Positions 9,858 to 22,202 of a DNA stretch of 64,000 bases are shown piece by piece (position 1 is the stretch's first letter; every line of letters starts with the position of its first letter). The notes beneath the pieces are model-generated. The model was not told the origin of the DNA. It saw only the letters and a list, made by a program, of their open reading frames with translations, and made no database searches. The DNA comes from Crambe crambe (taxonomy: Eukaryota > Porifera > Demospongiae > Poecilosclerida > Crambeidae), in contig OZ004592.1 of the NCBI GenBank assembly GCA_963924555.1, forward strand, positions 3,968,001 through 4,032,000. The letters run 5' to 3'. Both the position numbers and the translations under genes were made by a program.

Positions 9858-10564
9858 TTAAGGTGGTGGGTAGGTATTTGCTCATGAATAATTCATGAGT
9901 TAATGAGGCGAGTAGTTGCACCGACTATGAGATGCTACAGTTGAAAACTACAGTTTAATACTGACTAACACTTCCTACTCTACAACTGAGGGCAGACCAG
10001 ACACTCGAGATCACTACCGTTGCAGAGAAACTCAACCACTAAGCAGCCATACCTCGATCGATTTTTTGACGTCAATTTTCTCAAACTGCAGCCATGTGCT
10101 GACCGTATTTTGTACTTTTTCTTATTATATGAACCAGTGGGCAGGGCCAGACGGAGAGATTTTGAAAAGAAGCCACTGTACGCGAGAGCTATGGCCCATC
10201 GATCGTTCGATCGATGGCTAAAAGCGATCAAAATTCAGGAGTGTTGGCTTTTCTGGCTAAAATCTCTCCGTGCCGCCCTGCATCTTGGTTTATACAACTG
10301 GAATAAGCACAAAAGACAGTCATCACAAGCCTGTAGTTCGAGAAAATTGACGTCAAAAAATCGATCGAGGTATGGCTGCTTAGCGGTTGAGTTTCTCTGC
10401 AACGGTAGTGTTCTCGAGTGTCAGGTTTGCCCTCAGATGTAGAGTAGGAAGTGCTAGTCAGTATGAAACTGTAGTTTTCAACTATACCATCTCATAGTCG
10501 GTGCAACTACTCGCCCCATTAACTCATGAATTATTCATGCGCAAACGCATACCCGCCGCCTTAA
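9858..10564. mobile_element. TTAA-flanked foldback element, copy 1
   Basis: TTAA at 9858-9861 and 10,561-10,564 bracket about 699 bp that is almost wholly self-complementary. The left end reads GGTGGTGGGTAGGTATTTGC and the right end is its near complement (GCAAACGCATACCCGCCGCC); inner arms include ACCTCGATCGATTTTTTGAC and its mirror. There is no transposase, so it is non-autonomous. TTAA duplication is typical of piggyBac-like elements, although the ends do not start with the usual CCC. The unit C equivalent of this site lacks the insert. Confidence 0.8.
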
Positions 10565-11502
10565 GGCTTTATCAAGTGCAGTGGTTAGTTATGCATGACT
10601 AACTTTGTGGAGGCATAGACACAAAACATGCACAGTAGGGCATCTAACTGATATGCTTGCAGAGGTGGCTCCATCTGATTATAGGTGGTCAGGTCAAGGG
10701 GCATACTCATAATAGCATAACAGAAGACATTCTCCCATTCTCCTTTTCTTACAAATTCATTAGCAGGAATTTAACAATTCACCATTGTTCCAAAGTGAGC
10801 ACTCACTGAACTACACGCATGACTAAATGGTCATATTAAGTAGTTAGACCAACCCAACCACCCACTTGTAAATATAATCCATTGTTCCACACCATGCAAG
10901 AGAGCGTGAATACTATAAGGTATGTACATCATGAGAAAACCATATGTCATGTAGCATCATGTTATAGTGCTAAGATATATCAGTGGTATCCCTTTGGTTT
11001 CATGCCTTTGATTCCAATTTACTCTAAATTAAGCATAATGTGTCCATTAAGTATATATCTAGTCAATAACATTCTCCTCTATGAGGTATTGGGTACCATA
11101 AGAAGGATTTCAGTGGAAGTATGCTATTTTGGAGAAGAGTGTTGAATTAATTAAATGTCCTCCCTCCTCAAATAATCACTATTTATGGGTTTACATTGTG
11201 TTGTTCTACTTCCTTCGATACTTTTCACATCCAGGTTACACAGTCACTACTCTTCATGAAGTATACTTCTTTATCCCTCTGGTGAATGGAAGGGTAAGTC
11301 CCTGTACTCATTATTTCTATAATTAACTATTGTGATGCTTTTGTGTAGATCTCCCTTTGAAATACGGTGACTGAGCATGCACACTCGCCCTACAATGCTT
11401 TAGTTAATCCTCGATGCAGAAAATTAAGGTTACTATGGCTACATTAATTAATCTTTCTGGCCACTCAAGGGGAGACTATACCCATAAACATAAATTTTTT
11501 AA

Positions 11503-12057
11503 ACGTCCATATCTTCATTATGCTACCCCCTATAAGCTTGCTTTCCAATGGTGTACTTAGTTACAACTTTACCCCCCCCCCCCCCCCCCCCCCCTCCCCC
11601 CCAAATATGGAAAACCTGACTAAACCTCAGCGGTTAAAAAATACTTCTAAAATTACCACATACTTAGGAGGCCTTTGATACTCCTATCATAGCTTCTATG
11701 GGCCTAGCTGCTTTGAATGAACAATGGGATTTCAAGGGGGGGGGGGATGGGTATGGTTCCAAACATGAAGGTAGATGACACTTTTTTCACATCTACCTTC
11801 ATATGTTTGGAACCATACCCCCCTTGAAATCCCATCGTTCATTCAAAGCAGCTAGGCCCATAGAAGCTATGATAGGAGTATCAAAGGCCTCCTAAGTATG
11901 TGGTAATTTTACAAAAAATTTTTTTTTATTTTTGAGGTCATGTCAGGTCTTCCATATTTGGGGGTGTGTAAAGTTATATCTAAGTACACCATTGGAAAGC
12001 CTCTCTTTTGAGACATAAATCAAGCTTATAGGGGGTAGCATAATGAAGATATGGAGG
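11503..12057. mobile_element. Foldback element or inverted duplication with poly-C
   Basis: The left arm from 'CCATATCTTCATTATGCTAC' is mirrored by the right arm ending 'GTAGCATAATGAAGATATGG'; the centre is near 11,783. The arms are about 270 bp, with a C-run at 11,571-11,603 in the left arm only. Unit C has no such insert at the corresponding place (about 45,080), so it arrived after the duplication. No clear target duplication was found. Confidence 0.65.
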
Positions 12058-12886
12058 TTCCACTGTATTCATCCATCCTGCCCCACCCAGTAATGAAGTG
12101 TGCAATACATGTGTCAGAGTTCAGTTATGTGGTATGCAGGGGAGTCCCTGGTCTTGTCATCCCCACTGAAGTCTTGTGTGTCCCCTCCCCCTTTGACTTG
12201 ACAGTACTTAGCTACTGCAAGTGAGAGCATTAAGCTTGAGTTTTCTATTAGTTGGCTATCAAGCAGTAGGTACTACAGAAGCATGTAGGGAGAGTGTCAT
12301 ATCTTATAGCGAGTGATTTAATATTTTCATTTAGATGTGTGACCTGCTGTGGTCCAACTCTGATGACAGGATCTCTCCATGAGGTGCTGGTTACACTTTC
12401 GGGCAGGGTGTCTGAAAACTTTACCCACAACAATGGACTCACCTTCATGAGTTGAGCCCATCAACAGGTCATGGAGTGTGTTTATGTACATACTGCAAGT
12501 TTTAATGATGTATATCATTTGTTATTCCAATTACGATTATAAATAAATGTATACCTCTTTGTCTGGCATGCTATAGGGTTACAACTGGTGCCATAAGTGT
12601 AATGTAGTGACTATATGGAAACCAGGCAGCAATGGACAATGGACTGAAGTACACAATAGTATCATTTTAGTTATTCATGTATTATTACTATTTTCTGTAT
12701 ACATGTGCACTTAGTTTTGCTTTCAAATAATTTATGCAAATAATTTATGCATGGGTAGGCACTGTATAAAATAGGCAAGGTAGGGTTATACTAGCTAATC
12801 AAACAAGTATCTTGTCTTGGACTAGAACTTGCATGTGGTACCATAAGAAGTAGAAAAGCTGCTTGTGGTTGGCCACATCTCCTTAC

Positions 12887-12945
12887 TATGCGCATGCGTA
12901 TTTTTTGAAGATAGGGAGTGGCCGATCAGTGGTGAATCATAGATA
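12887..12945 (+). promoter_or_regulatory. Relic of the gene 2 promoter at the end of unit A
   Basis: TATGCGCATGCGTA followed by 'ATAGGGAGTGGC' and 'GTGGTGAA' matches 46,911-46,980 just upstream of the gene 2 start. No matching first exon follows here: the sequence departs after about 12,945. This implies that a paralogue once began at this point. Confidence 0.5.
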
Positions 12946-13239
12946 GCTTCGTCCCTAGGCTGTCGGAAGGGGGAGGGGGAAGGAAAAGACAGCCTGGTAT
13001 GCACCAAAATAAATTCAGTAAAATAACTAGTAAAAATGATCGATTACTGGCATAGCAAACTTTTCCTACTCGCCTGCGCGATGGCAATGTTACCAGCTGG
13101 CTAGATGGAATGGCTGCATCTGTATGTCTGTGTCGCATCTGCTTGTAGGTAAAACTGAACACCCTCATTATCTTTCCCTCTTCAGCAAGAAGAGCTTAAA
13201 GAGAAATCTCCCAAGGAGAGGAACTATAGATAACGCATT

Positions 13240-13636
13240 TCCATTCATTACTCTTACAATTACATCATCCAGTGCCACCTCCAGCCGCGCACTCCCTCCC
13301 AGAAGGTAAGCAACTATGGAAATTTCTCCACTCTCACAATTACATCATCCAGTGCCACCTCCAGCTGTGCGCCCCATCCCAGAAGGTGAGCAACTACATG
13401 TATGTAGAATTATCACATTCACTACTCTTACAATTAGCTACATCATCCAGTGCCACCTCCACCCGCACGCCACCCCCTCCCAGAAGGTAAGCAACTATGG
13501 AAATTTCTCCACTCTCACAATTACATCTTACATCATCCAGTGCCACCTCCAGCTGTACGCCCCATCCCAGAAGGTGAGCAACTACATGTATGTAGAATTA
13601 TCACATTCACTGCTCTTACAATTACTTCACTCCTAG
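13240..13636. repeat. Tandem repeat, about 180-bp unit made of two halves
   Basis: 'CATCCAGTGCCACCTCCA' occurs near 13,266, 13,347, 13,445 and 13,537, alternating between a 'GTAAGCAACTATGGAAATTT' and a 'GTGAGCAACTACATGTATGT' half. The unit is thus a higher-order pair. The Pro/His-rich ORFs across it are by-products of the repeat. Confidence 0.7.
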
Positions 13637-13945
13637 GAGGCCTAGGAGTGAAGTAGGAATAGTAGTTTTGTAATAATATTATTGCTGTGATTTGGCCTAG
13701 GAGTGAAGTAGGAATAGTAGTTTTGTAATAATATTATTGCTGTGATTCTCGAGTTTGGTGATGGGTACGGGTAAGGGGTTACTTGACTCACTTATTGCTG
13801 AAGGGGGAGTGAAGAGTAGGGATTTAAGTTGGGTGTATATATGGGCGTGGATATTGAAATTTTAGGAGGGATAGGAGTGATAGGAATGCAGCTAAATTTT
13901 ACTGCTATCCCTACTTCACTTTTTATTTAGAAGAAATTTTTTGCA
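13637..13945. mobile_element. MITE-like repeat ('GGAGTGAAGTAGGAATAG' family), copy 1
   Basis: A 62-bp block is tandemly doubled at 13,637-13,748, followed by a body that recurs at 35,965-36,190: 'GAGTTTGGTGATGG', 'TTACTTGACTCACTT', 'AAGGGGGAGTGAAG', 'TTTATTTAGAAGAAATTTTT'. The same end motif forms the foldback at 29,599-29,733. There is no coding capacity. Confidence 0.5.
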
Positions 13946-14099
13946 TTCACTTATACATTATAGGTATGACTTGCTAGCTATCCAGTGGATGTTGAAATGT
14001 ATCTGGTATGGATACACTCAAGCAATTTGTATCCTTGATCCCCCTGTCTGAAATAATTATTCTGGTAGGTTTATTATGGAGATTGTAGATTGGAGTGAA

Positions 14100-14400
14100 G
14101 TAGGGATAGAGTAGTTGTTGTGGCATTAAAATTAGGAGGGATAGGCTCTCGTCTTCATGAACTTATTCGAACTTTACACATATAGCCACCCTTACTTGTC
14201 TTTTCTATTTAGGATAAATACTAAGATTGGAATTAGGGATGGTGTGGTATTGTAATTAGGAGGGGTAGGTTCAAACTTTACATACACAGCCATCCCTACT
14301 TGTCATTGGAACTAGGAATGGTGTGGTATTGTAATTAGGAAGAGTAGGTTCAAACTATTTCGAACTTCACACACATAGCCATCCCTACTTGTTAAAAAAA
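14100..14400. repeat. Imperfect tandem repeat of MITE-like sequence
   Basis: 'GGTGTGGTATTGTAATTAGGA' and 'CATAGCCATCCCTACTTGT' (or close variants) alternate about three times. They are related in wording to the preceding 'GTGAAGTAGGGATAG' repeats. Confidence 0.45.
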
Positions 14401-15990
14401 AAAATACCTTGACTCTATAATCAATACTGGATAACTAAATGCACAATACTATTTTTATCTCTAAACTGCATTACTTGACGAACAAGTAAGAGATACTATC
14501 ATATTCTTATAGGCAACTGGATGCTCACTAGTGTGATATCCTATCGTCTTAGATTGAAGGAGCTCATGCAGTATCTATAGATAGTCATCTGGTAGACTAG
14601 CATGACCAGATCAATCACTCACAATGCTCTGACATTGAGAGACCAAACTCAAGAGAAAATTTCATTTATAAATTGACAGCAAATACAGAGTTACGAAGTC
14701 AAGGTCCAAGAGTATATTGTGTGTTGCAGGCTGAAAGTGGATAATTGTAAACAATAGAAATGGAAGATGAAATGGAAACAGAAATAGAAACTGGCAATAG
14801 AAAAAACTGTGTATGCTCAATATAATGGTCAATATTTGCTCTTGATGTGGTGGACAAGGAATTTCAGCTGAATGTAACTTATTAGTGCTCATTTTCTTTG
14901 CATAATTTATATTAGATTGACCATCACGGGGACATTCTTCATACACGTAAAGATATGATCATTGCTATGCTATAATAATAAAAATTATTATCACTGAACT
15001 CTTGACACACCCATGATAGTCTGTACCAATAACACTGAGCTGCTAAAGTGGTGAATTTGTACTCAATATGGAGACATACAGCTTTTAAGAAAGTGCCTTT
15101 TCCAGTTTCCATTCTGCTTTTCATTTCTACTGCTTAGTTACCTGAACTAGCATGTTGGAAAATGACATGCTAGCACGCTGAAGGTGTTCTATCCTCAAGT
15201 CAGGAAATTGCTGATATTAAAAGAGAAGTATTCTGATGTTATGAAAGAAAATGTTGTGTACCATTTATCAGAGAAGTAGCTATTTACCAGGTGTTATGAA
15301 AGAAAATGTCTGATTCTAGCTCTCTGCCCAAGGGGTGACAGGCCACAGTGTAAATTCACAGCTGGAGCTCATACATATGTGGAGAGGCAATGATTGTGCC
15401 ATGGCTATAATATAGCTAGCTTAGCATAGCAGCCTGATGTATATAAATTTAGTGGGAGATGAACTGAGCTTTCTATTTTCTAACCACTGGTAGAATTTTT
15501 TCTTACCATAATATTTAGTAACTTCCACTGTACAATGTAGCTGCTTAAATTTTGGTAGTACTTCCATAATCGTAGGTAATCTCTTGGAGACTAATTCTGC
15601 TAGCTACATCAGACTTACATGTCCAAACATCAAGGTAGCTATACTCTCCCTCGCTATAATTACATGTAGCAACTATGTTTCACAGGATGAGAATGTCAAT
15701 CATGGAGACTTTAGTCAGCTATCAACAATGAAATGAAAATGAAAATGAAGATCAGCTAATTACATAGCTACCATGCAGCTATACAAAATAAAAAACAAAC
15801 TTAAAAAAAAAGAAGGAAATTCAAAAACAAAACAAAAGAACAGTTCTCAGGCCAATGTTTTCACATCTGGCTGAGAAATCAGGTACCTACGAATTATTGC
15901 AATATTTTGGGGGGCTTTGCTGATTATTTTAAAACTGTCAGAGTTGTTATTTTGAATCACTATATCCGGCCTGGTTGTACGTGGTAACCA
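14400..15990. other. No supported gene
   Basis: AT-rich spacer. The minus-strand ORFs at 14,662-14,946 and 14,939-15,124 have low-complexity composition and no recognisable domain. Nothing else is seen. Confidence 0.4.
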
Positions 15991-16089
15991 CAAGCTCAGA
16001 TGGAATTGTATAGCTGGTGGAAAGTCAGAAGCTCTGAAACCATCCAAGTCACTTTAGATGCTGTAGTCAGCTGGTCAGTAGCCTTCAGT

Positions 16090-16780
16090 AACATGTGGTT
16101 AAATCAATTTTGGGTCAAAGACGGAAATCTTTTTATTATTTGGAAGAAGGGGAACATTTACAGGGGCTTATTTTCATTTCAAATAAGGACCTCTTTTGCC
16201 CTTACTATATGCATTGTGAGCATTATCATGGCTACACTGTGCATGTTAAGAGGAAGACACCAGATCTCTCTCAGCACTCATTTTTAGCATTGATCTCCAT
16301 ATCAAACTCCTTTCTGTTAAAATGTTTTCCTGCTTATTGATTCCTTGCACAGAGTTAATCCCTAGGTTCATCCCCTTTGCATTAGGAACCCAAAGCTTAT
16401 CCATTTCTTTTTTCAAAATAATAGGGACAGTCCTTGCTACCTTGATACTCATGTCATATGCTAAATTTCTGCAGGCTATTATTGGTGTCTTCTCCTCCGT
16501 TAATTTGGACTACCCTCATGATAAGAAAGTAAGAGTGTGGCTTGAAGATGCTATTTTTTACACTCTAAGCACCTCTTCCTAGCAGTGATAACTGTAATGG
16601 TAATCATTTTCTTCTTACTATACCTTACACTGTCTTTCTCCTACTGGGTCCCAGGCTCTATTGTATTTCACCAGGAAAATGATAGTAGTGCCATAGAGGA
16701 CAATTATGTTAAGGACCAATGGTGGCCTCATGATCATGTCTATTTTTGCCTGGGTATGACAAGGCTACTTGATCAGTAAC
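16090..16780 (+). pseudogene. Plus-strand relic of the Cys-rich multi-pass membrane protein family
   Basis: Separated frames carry recognisable pieces: 'VLATLILMSYAKFLQAIIGV' then 'VRVWLEDAIFYTL' (16,322-16,560), and after a frame change near 16,556 'KHLFLAVITVMVIIFFLLYL' (to 16,779). They align with the transmembrane part of the minus-strand gene at 22,811-24,547 ('FATFFLLSYVKIL ... STVPYLGEEHLLYAMLAV'). Stops and frameshifts interrupt the N-terminal side. It is a dead copy in the opposite orientation to the other three. Confidence 0.5.
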
Positions 16781-16789
16781 AGCTGCAAG

Positions 16790-17938
16790 GGCTGAAGTGA
16801 AGTGTATCACCAGACCAGACACACATGGAACAGACGATAAAAAGCCAAACCTACTTACATTATAGCTAATCATGGTCCATCAGAGTACTTACTCCATGTT
16901 GAGAGAGAGAGAGACCTCACCCTCTAACAGATTAGCTATTAATATCGTTTTAAAGAGAAATGACTATTGTTATTCCTGCATGCGTGCTTCTAGTTGAAGT
17001 ATACAGCATTTTTCCCACCTTTAAATTGATTTCTGATCATAGTTGTAGTTACAGCCTCTCTAACTTCATTCATGCATATGCTCATTTTTATAAGTACTGT
17101 TTGACAATACAATAGTGTACCTGATCCTGTGTGTATGCATAATTGGGACATTTGTGCATTATGTATAGCTATGTATATATAAGGCTTCTATTTTTACAGT
17201 GAGGTCTCCCTGCAGGTATATATGCTCCATTCCACACATTGTATACTCCATCAATATCAATTTTTGCTAGTGACTTTCAAAAAGGACATAGCTAGCTACT
17301 CCACTAGCTATAATCATCAATTATAGTGATATTGAAAGTTTGTGATTAGGGTTTAAGTATACATTAATATTGTGGTTGAAGGTTGGCAAATAAAGTAGGA
17401 ACTATAGCCATAACATACACATTATAATTATGTGATTAGTCTTATAGTTATGTACACTGTAATAATGAAAGTGCATGTGTACTGCACACTAAATTGTCCT
17501 AATAGCTACACACATTAAAAACAAAACAGTGTGTGCATTAAATTGGGACAAAATTATGCTGTGCAGAAAGTAACACTTTCATTTGTATAGCTACTCTATT
17601 ATTATAAATTTCTTTGTCCACTACTTTATCACTGTATAGGGTACAGGTGGCTTCACAAAAGAGAAGTAACGCTGATCAGATTATATGCCATAATGATAGT
17701 TTTATACTTGTGATAATAATTATTTTGCTAATGTCTTGCTGGCATGTCAGAAGAGAATTTTTCTTGTTTTTGTTTTCAATACAATTAGTACTTTATCACT
17801 GTAAAATGGTACATGTAGCTACAGGTGACTTTACTAACAGTTACTGAGAATTGATATATTGATATGTATGCTTATGATATATGCTAATACTGTACATATT
17901 AGATTATTTTTAAAAGCTTTACTGTTCTGTCATTTCTG
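16790..17938. other. Spacer without a supported gene
   Basis: AT-rich, with recurring 'GTGCATTA..TTGGGACA' and 'TTATCACTGTA' phrases near 17,140-17,830. The pieces 'CATGTCAG..AGAAGAGAATTTTTCT' (17,741) and (17,959) repeat each other, so the 3' tail of the next pseudogene was locally duplicated. Confidence 0.35.
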
Positions 17939-18996
17939 CTAGACATAATGTCTTTGTGACATGTCAGTTAGAAGAGAATTTTTCTCGTTTTCTTGCTCGA
18001 ATCGATATGGTAATGACTCCTCCTCTAAGTCCTCTCTCTTCAAGATGGTAAATTTTGTGTATAAAATGGAGAAGATTTTCTTGGCGAACTTAAATGGTAC
18101 AATCTTGTGTGTGATTAAGATTAGCCCATATAGAACTATTACAAAGAGGAATGTGTAGATAACAGTAAAAATTGTAATTCGTAGCTATGAATTGAATCTA
18201 CAAACATTTTCTCCAGGTAAAAAACTGTGCATTGCAGGATGAAAAAGAATAAGATTAGATCAATGATGTTGTGATTCTTATGTGGTTGGAAAATGGCCAT
18301 TAGAATGATTGCTAGCATCCAGATGTAACTTGCTACGGATATGTAAATGAGTGGAGTTTCTACATTGAAGGCTAACACGTTACATATCCGAAGGAGTAAG
18401 TAAGTTGCTTCAAAGTATCTTCGCTCTTGTGGTCTGTGTTTGCAGGATCCCGAAATGGCATCCATGAAGGTATGGAGAGTATGCCAGCGATACCTTGATT
18501 TATTGAGGCACCTTTGGAAACAGGGACAAGGGTACAAGCAGAGAAGAACCAAGGGAAGGATGTTGAAAACCAGGCTAATAATGATGGCTAGTAAGGCATA
18601 AGGTACATGTTCTTTTCCTAAATAAGGAACTGTGCTATTTTGGTGGCCTGCAAAAGCCACACAACCAGTCCAAAATGATCATGGAGCTTTACAAGGAGAT
18701 AGTGATGAATATCAGCACCATGGGATAGACTACCACTGCATCATAACCTGTAGACTCGATATATGTGGATGAAGGCAGAAAGGAGAGAGTAGAGTGAGCG
18801 AAAGAAATCCAGATTCCATAATGCTTGTGCATACTTTGTAAAATATTAGTGAAATTGAACAGTATATTGTTGCCAAACCTCGTATTGTCAGCATTTGACA
18901 CACTGTAACATATAGCCTAGTAATAATATCCAGATGTTGCTGATATCCTGAACAGGATGACGATGAAGTAGAAGACAGTGACAGTGCTTAATGTGA
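17939..18996 (-). pseudogene. Multi-pass membrane protein pseudogene, copy 2
   Basis: Read right to left: 'VTVFYFIVILFRISATSG', a stop, then an open piece (18,901-18,689), a frame change near 18,688 ('LVKLHDHFGLVVWL'), loss of about 75 codons compared with copy 1, then a 173-residue piece (18,660-18,139: 'CLYPCPCFQRCLNKSRYRWH', 'SYIWMLAIILMAIFQPHKN'). A last frame change near 18,165 restores the tail up to the stop at 17,939-17,941. At least two frameshifts, a stop and a deletion make a functional protein unlikely. Confidence 0.7.
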
Positions 18997-18999
18997 TGC

Positions 19000-19900
19000 A
19001 AAATTGATCTTTTGTATACTCACCTTTAAAGTGAAATTCATGTCTTCAAAATTACAATGGATGAGTGTTAGATCAATGGCTATTTTTCCCCAGATAAACT
19101 GACTGATTTTCTGATTCTGGGAATAGCAACCTCTGAGCTTTATTGAGATTGAAAGCTCCTTAAGGCTCCTTTGAACTTTATTTAGATTTGTCTGTGTACC
19201 TCCTCAATCTCAGGTTTATGATGACACGACTTGTAGAATTAACTGGTTAACTATACAGTGTTTAGTGGCGATGAAAACAAAAGAAAGTAACATGACACAC
19301 TTTCATTGTTACATCATTGGGTGAGTGAAGCAAGATCATATTTGAACATCATCCTCTTGGAAGTAAAGCACTGGTAAAATAATTTATAATTATTATGATG
19401 CTAGCATTTTAAAGTCCATAAATATTTGCTTGATCATTCGCTATAATTGCTCAATCTTTAATCAAATTTCAAGTTGAATCCAACAACCAAGAGCTGATTA
19501 TCCTTTGAAATTTGAAGAATTGAGAAAGTTATAGCAGGGTGCCAGGTGAATGCAAATAGACTTTAGTGGCCACTATGACTTTAAACAACTCTAGCAGTTA
19601 GTAGACATTTTTTTCACAGTTCTGTTCTAACTGATACGGGATTTTTTTAGACATGGTATGATTTTCAAATCTGTCACTCTTGATATCACCTGCATGGGTT
19701 ACTACTGTTAATGTGGAAACTCTTGCCACACAAATTAAACTAACACTTATCTACACTAAACTTCACTTCTGGAGAAGAGAGGGAGAACTTAAAGAGTGGG
19801 ATCCACAAAGCTATTATCCAGGGAGGAAAGAATCATCAGAGTGGAATTGAGAATAGAAGAAATTAATGCTAGCTATATTAATGAAGTTATAACATTTATT
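19000..19900. other. Spacer, nothing recognised
   Basis: AT-rich sequence between membrane-protein pseudogenes; no ORF, repeat or RNA gene could be supported. Confidence 0.35.
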
Positions 19901-19920
19901 CATGTAAGGTCTGAAGATGG

Positions 19921-20740
19921 TCACTGCAAGAAAAATGTAGCACACCAATAGGTATAAGTAGGGGTGTAGAAATATAGCCAATAAGATACCATTCTCAGTA
20001 TCGCAAAATGTCTTAGTTCCCGAGGTCTGTGACTAATATCGCATCCATGAAGATATGGAGGATATCTCAACCAATTGAGACACCTTTGGGAGTACCTGCA
20101 GAATCGAGAGATGAGGGTGAAGACAGAAAAGAGGGTAGAGTGAATGAAATGAAAAAATCTAGATTCCAAATAGAAACACCATAGTTGCCAACCTTCCTAA
20201 ATCAAAAGGAGGGACATAATCCATGAGAAAGTGAGATTTATTGAAAAAAATTTGGAAACTTAGCCTAAAAAGGACAAAATAGCCAAATTTAGTACACTAT
20301 TTTATGTCTTGTTAGAGGGATAACAATAGAAATGCTGATATTTTTGGAGGGACAGGCTCTACAAAAGAGGGACTGTCCCTCCAAAATAGGGACGGTTGAC
20401 AACTATGAGATACTTGCTATTATGTATTATTGGCATTGTGAAGTGTACTACGTATATACTTGCTGGCATATTCAGTACCACATGCATTTCCCTTTTCTTC
20501 TACAAGGCCCACAAGTTTCGTTAGTAAGATCTTCTATTTGAATAGTGCGTATGTGGATGAACTACTTATGGCACATGTGTCCCTACTAATGCAGAAGTAC
20601 TATCTTCTTGAGTTGTCATGCAGAAGCAATTCTTCAAAGCATATGGTCCTCTCCATCTCCACACTTGACTATTCCTTTGAGGTCACTCCCACACATACAG
20701 TTTCCATTTGTGGTGCTGTCCACGGGGGAGGACATTGATG
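19921..20740 (-). pseudogene. Multi-pass membrane protein pseudogene, copy 3 (gutted)
   Basis: The N-terminal Cys-rich module survives at about 20,740-20,560 ('NGNCMCGSDLKGIVKCGDG', then after a stop 'NCFCMTTQED'), equivalent to 'NGSCKCGTDLRGIVKCEDG' of copy 1. The region 20,169-19,921 retains 'RYSQRCLNWLRY' and 'HRPRELRHFAILRM' from the C-terminal half. The middle is lost and holds a small transposon (20,188-20,410). Confidence 0.6.
20188..20410. mobile_element. Small MITE inside copy 3
   Basis: It is bounded by 'CATAGTTGCCAAC' on the left and 'GTTGACAACTATGAG' on the right, which are inverted matches. Inside, 'GGAGGGACA', 'GAGGGACTGTCCCTCC' and 'AAAATAGGGACGG' form short palindromes. It is non-coding. 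Confidence 0.5.
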
Positions 20741-20759
20741 ATCAAATGATGTAGCAATC

Positions 20760-22200
20760 TTATAAGCATCCATACAGGAAATTGTAGTAAAAAATATAGC
20801 TAACAAGAAAACAGAGTGCCATACACTCTATTGAGTTTCAATTCGACATGATAAATAGTACAAGTAGTTTCCACTGTTTGATACTCTTTCGATACTCTTT
20901 CCAGCATAAGCCACCTCATCAGTTTTGAGCCTTATATGAATTACACTAGCTAAATGGAAAGTTGTTACTTTTGTAGCTATGTGCTTTTAACAAAGCAAAG
21001 CTATACTGAAACTGAATGCACTCTGTTTAAGTTTTAAGTCTCCTCTTTACTGTATAGCAGGATAGGATAGTGTGCACTTTTCATTGGATAAAAATCTTCA
21101 TAAACTGAAATGTGAGCTTTGGTGTATTTTTGATCTGCCCTATGCTATACAGTACAGTGAACTGGTCTATTAAATAAACTTTATTTATCCTCACTAAACT
21201 AGCTGTGTAGCTACTTGAGTATTAATTTTAATGTGAAAATTGAAGGCTATAAAAATTTTTGGGCGAAACCTTCATGGAATATAAAGCTAAGTTGCAAATT
21301 ATCACTTCTTCATGTATTCAGATAGTGGAGCAGTTTGAAAAGAGTTAGTGGAATAACCAACTTCTTAATGAGCTAGTTACTATAAGATCAAATTAAATTA
21401 GCATGATAGTGGCCCTTCAAAATTTGTGCACTAATAATTCACACATGAACTCTTTGATATATAACATGTCCACTGCTGTATGGAACTTTAAATAATGTCA
21501 CCAATGGAGTACATGCAGTCCTGGCCTGCATATGTCACAAGAATTGAGAAGAAACTGGTTTCATACCACATTAGTGTAACTGACTATGCTGGTTTCACAA
21601 AAGGGTTAGAATAATACACCAATAACATGTCCTGGTCTTTAGTTATCAATTAAGCTTTAATGATAAGAGCATTAGCTATTATTGGAACAACTTTAGTGAG
21701 AGTAATTTCTCAAAAGTAATCAAACAAATTGCACTCCATTTTAGCTTATTATATGTAAGGTAAAGTTTGCATTCACCTTGCCATTATACCTGCTATAACT
21801 TTCTTGATTCTTATAATTTCAAACACCAGCAGACATAGTGGATCTGTAGATGCATTAAACTTTAGCTCTCTTATTGTATATGGCTGATTCACATAATGTA
21901 CTGTACCAGCTCATTGACTTATATTTTCTAACATGGACTATGAAGCTACCCGAAGTAACTGGGATTGTTGGCTGGATATACAGAACAAAGATTGATCCCA
22001 TTTCCATCCTTAATCCCCACCCAAGTTTCCTTACTTTTTTGAGTAATAGTCATCCCTACATTTTTTTTTTCATTACTTTTCCCTTACTTTTCTTTATTGT
22101 TGATTTAGCAATAAGGGAAATTATCAGCTATGGGCTGCTTTCATGTAAGATATTGTATGATAAAATCTCCATATTAAGCAAAACTGTACCATATGGCTTA
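20760..22200. other. Spacer with one foldback arm, no gene
   Basis: Mostly unremarkable AT-rich sequence. At 21,961-22,085 lies one arm of the foldback family seen complete at 57,851-58,150 ('GGATTGTTGGCTGGATATA', 'ATTGATCCCATTTCCATCC'). The 138-residue ORF at 21,874-22,290 runs across this repeat and is not believed. Confidence 0.45.
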
Positions 22201-22202
22201 TA

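Larger units (their letters stand above)
4384..12945 (+). repeat. Duplicated unit A (decayed death-domain gene interior)
   Basis: Bases 4384 to about 8430 recur at 29,808-33,780 (unit B, constant offset of 25,424 for the first 2 kb), and about 5,830-12,945 recurs with more changes at 38,360-46,930 (unit C). Inside are death-domain half-exons, exon-like modules and intronic spacers that themselves repeat (for example 'GACTTTGATGACC...TTACCATACTAGG' near 4700, 6075, 7330 and 9580). It ends in a relic of the gene 2 promoter. The copies were compared by eye; exact identities need alignment. Confidence 0.75.

Noticed and set aside
10020..10442. 140-residue ORF
   Set aside because: It lies entirely within the TTAA foldback, and unit C has a frameshifted copy.
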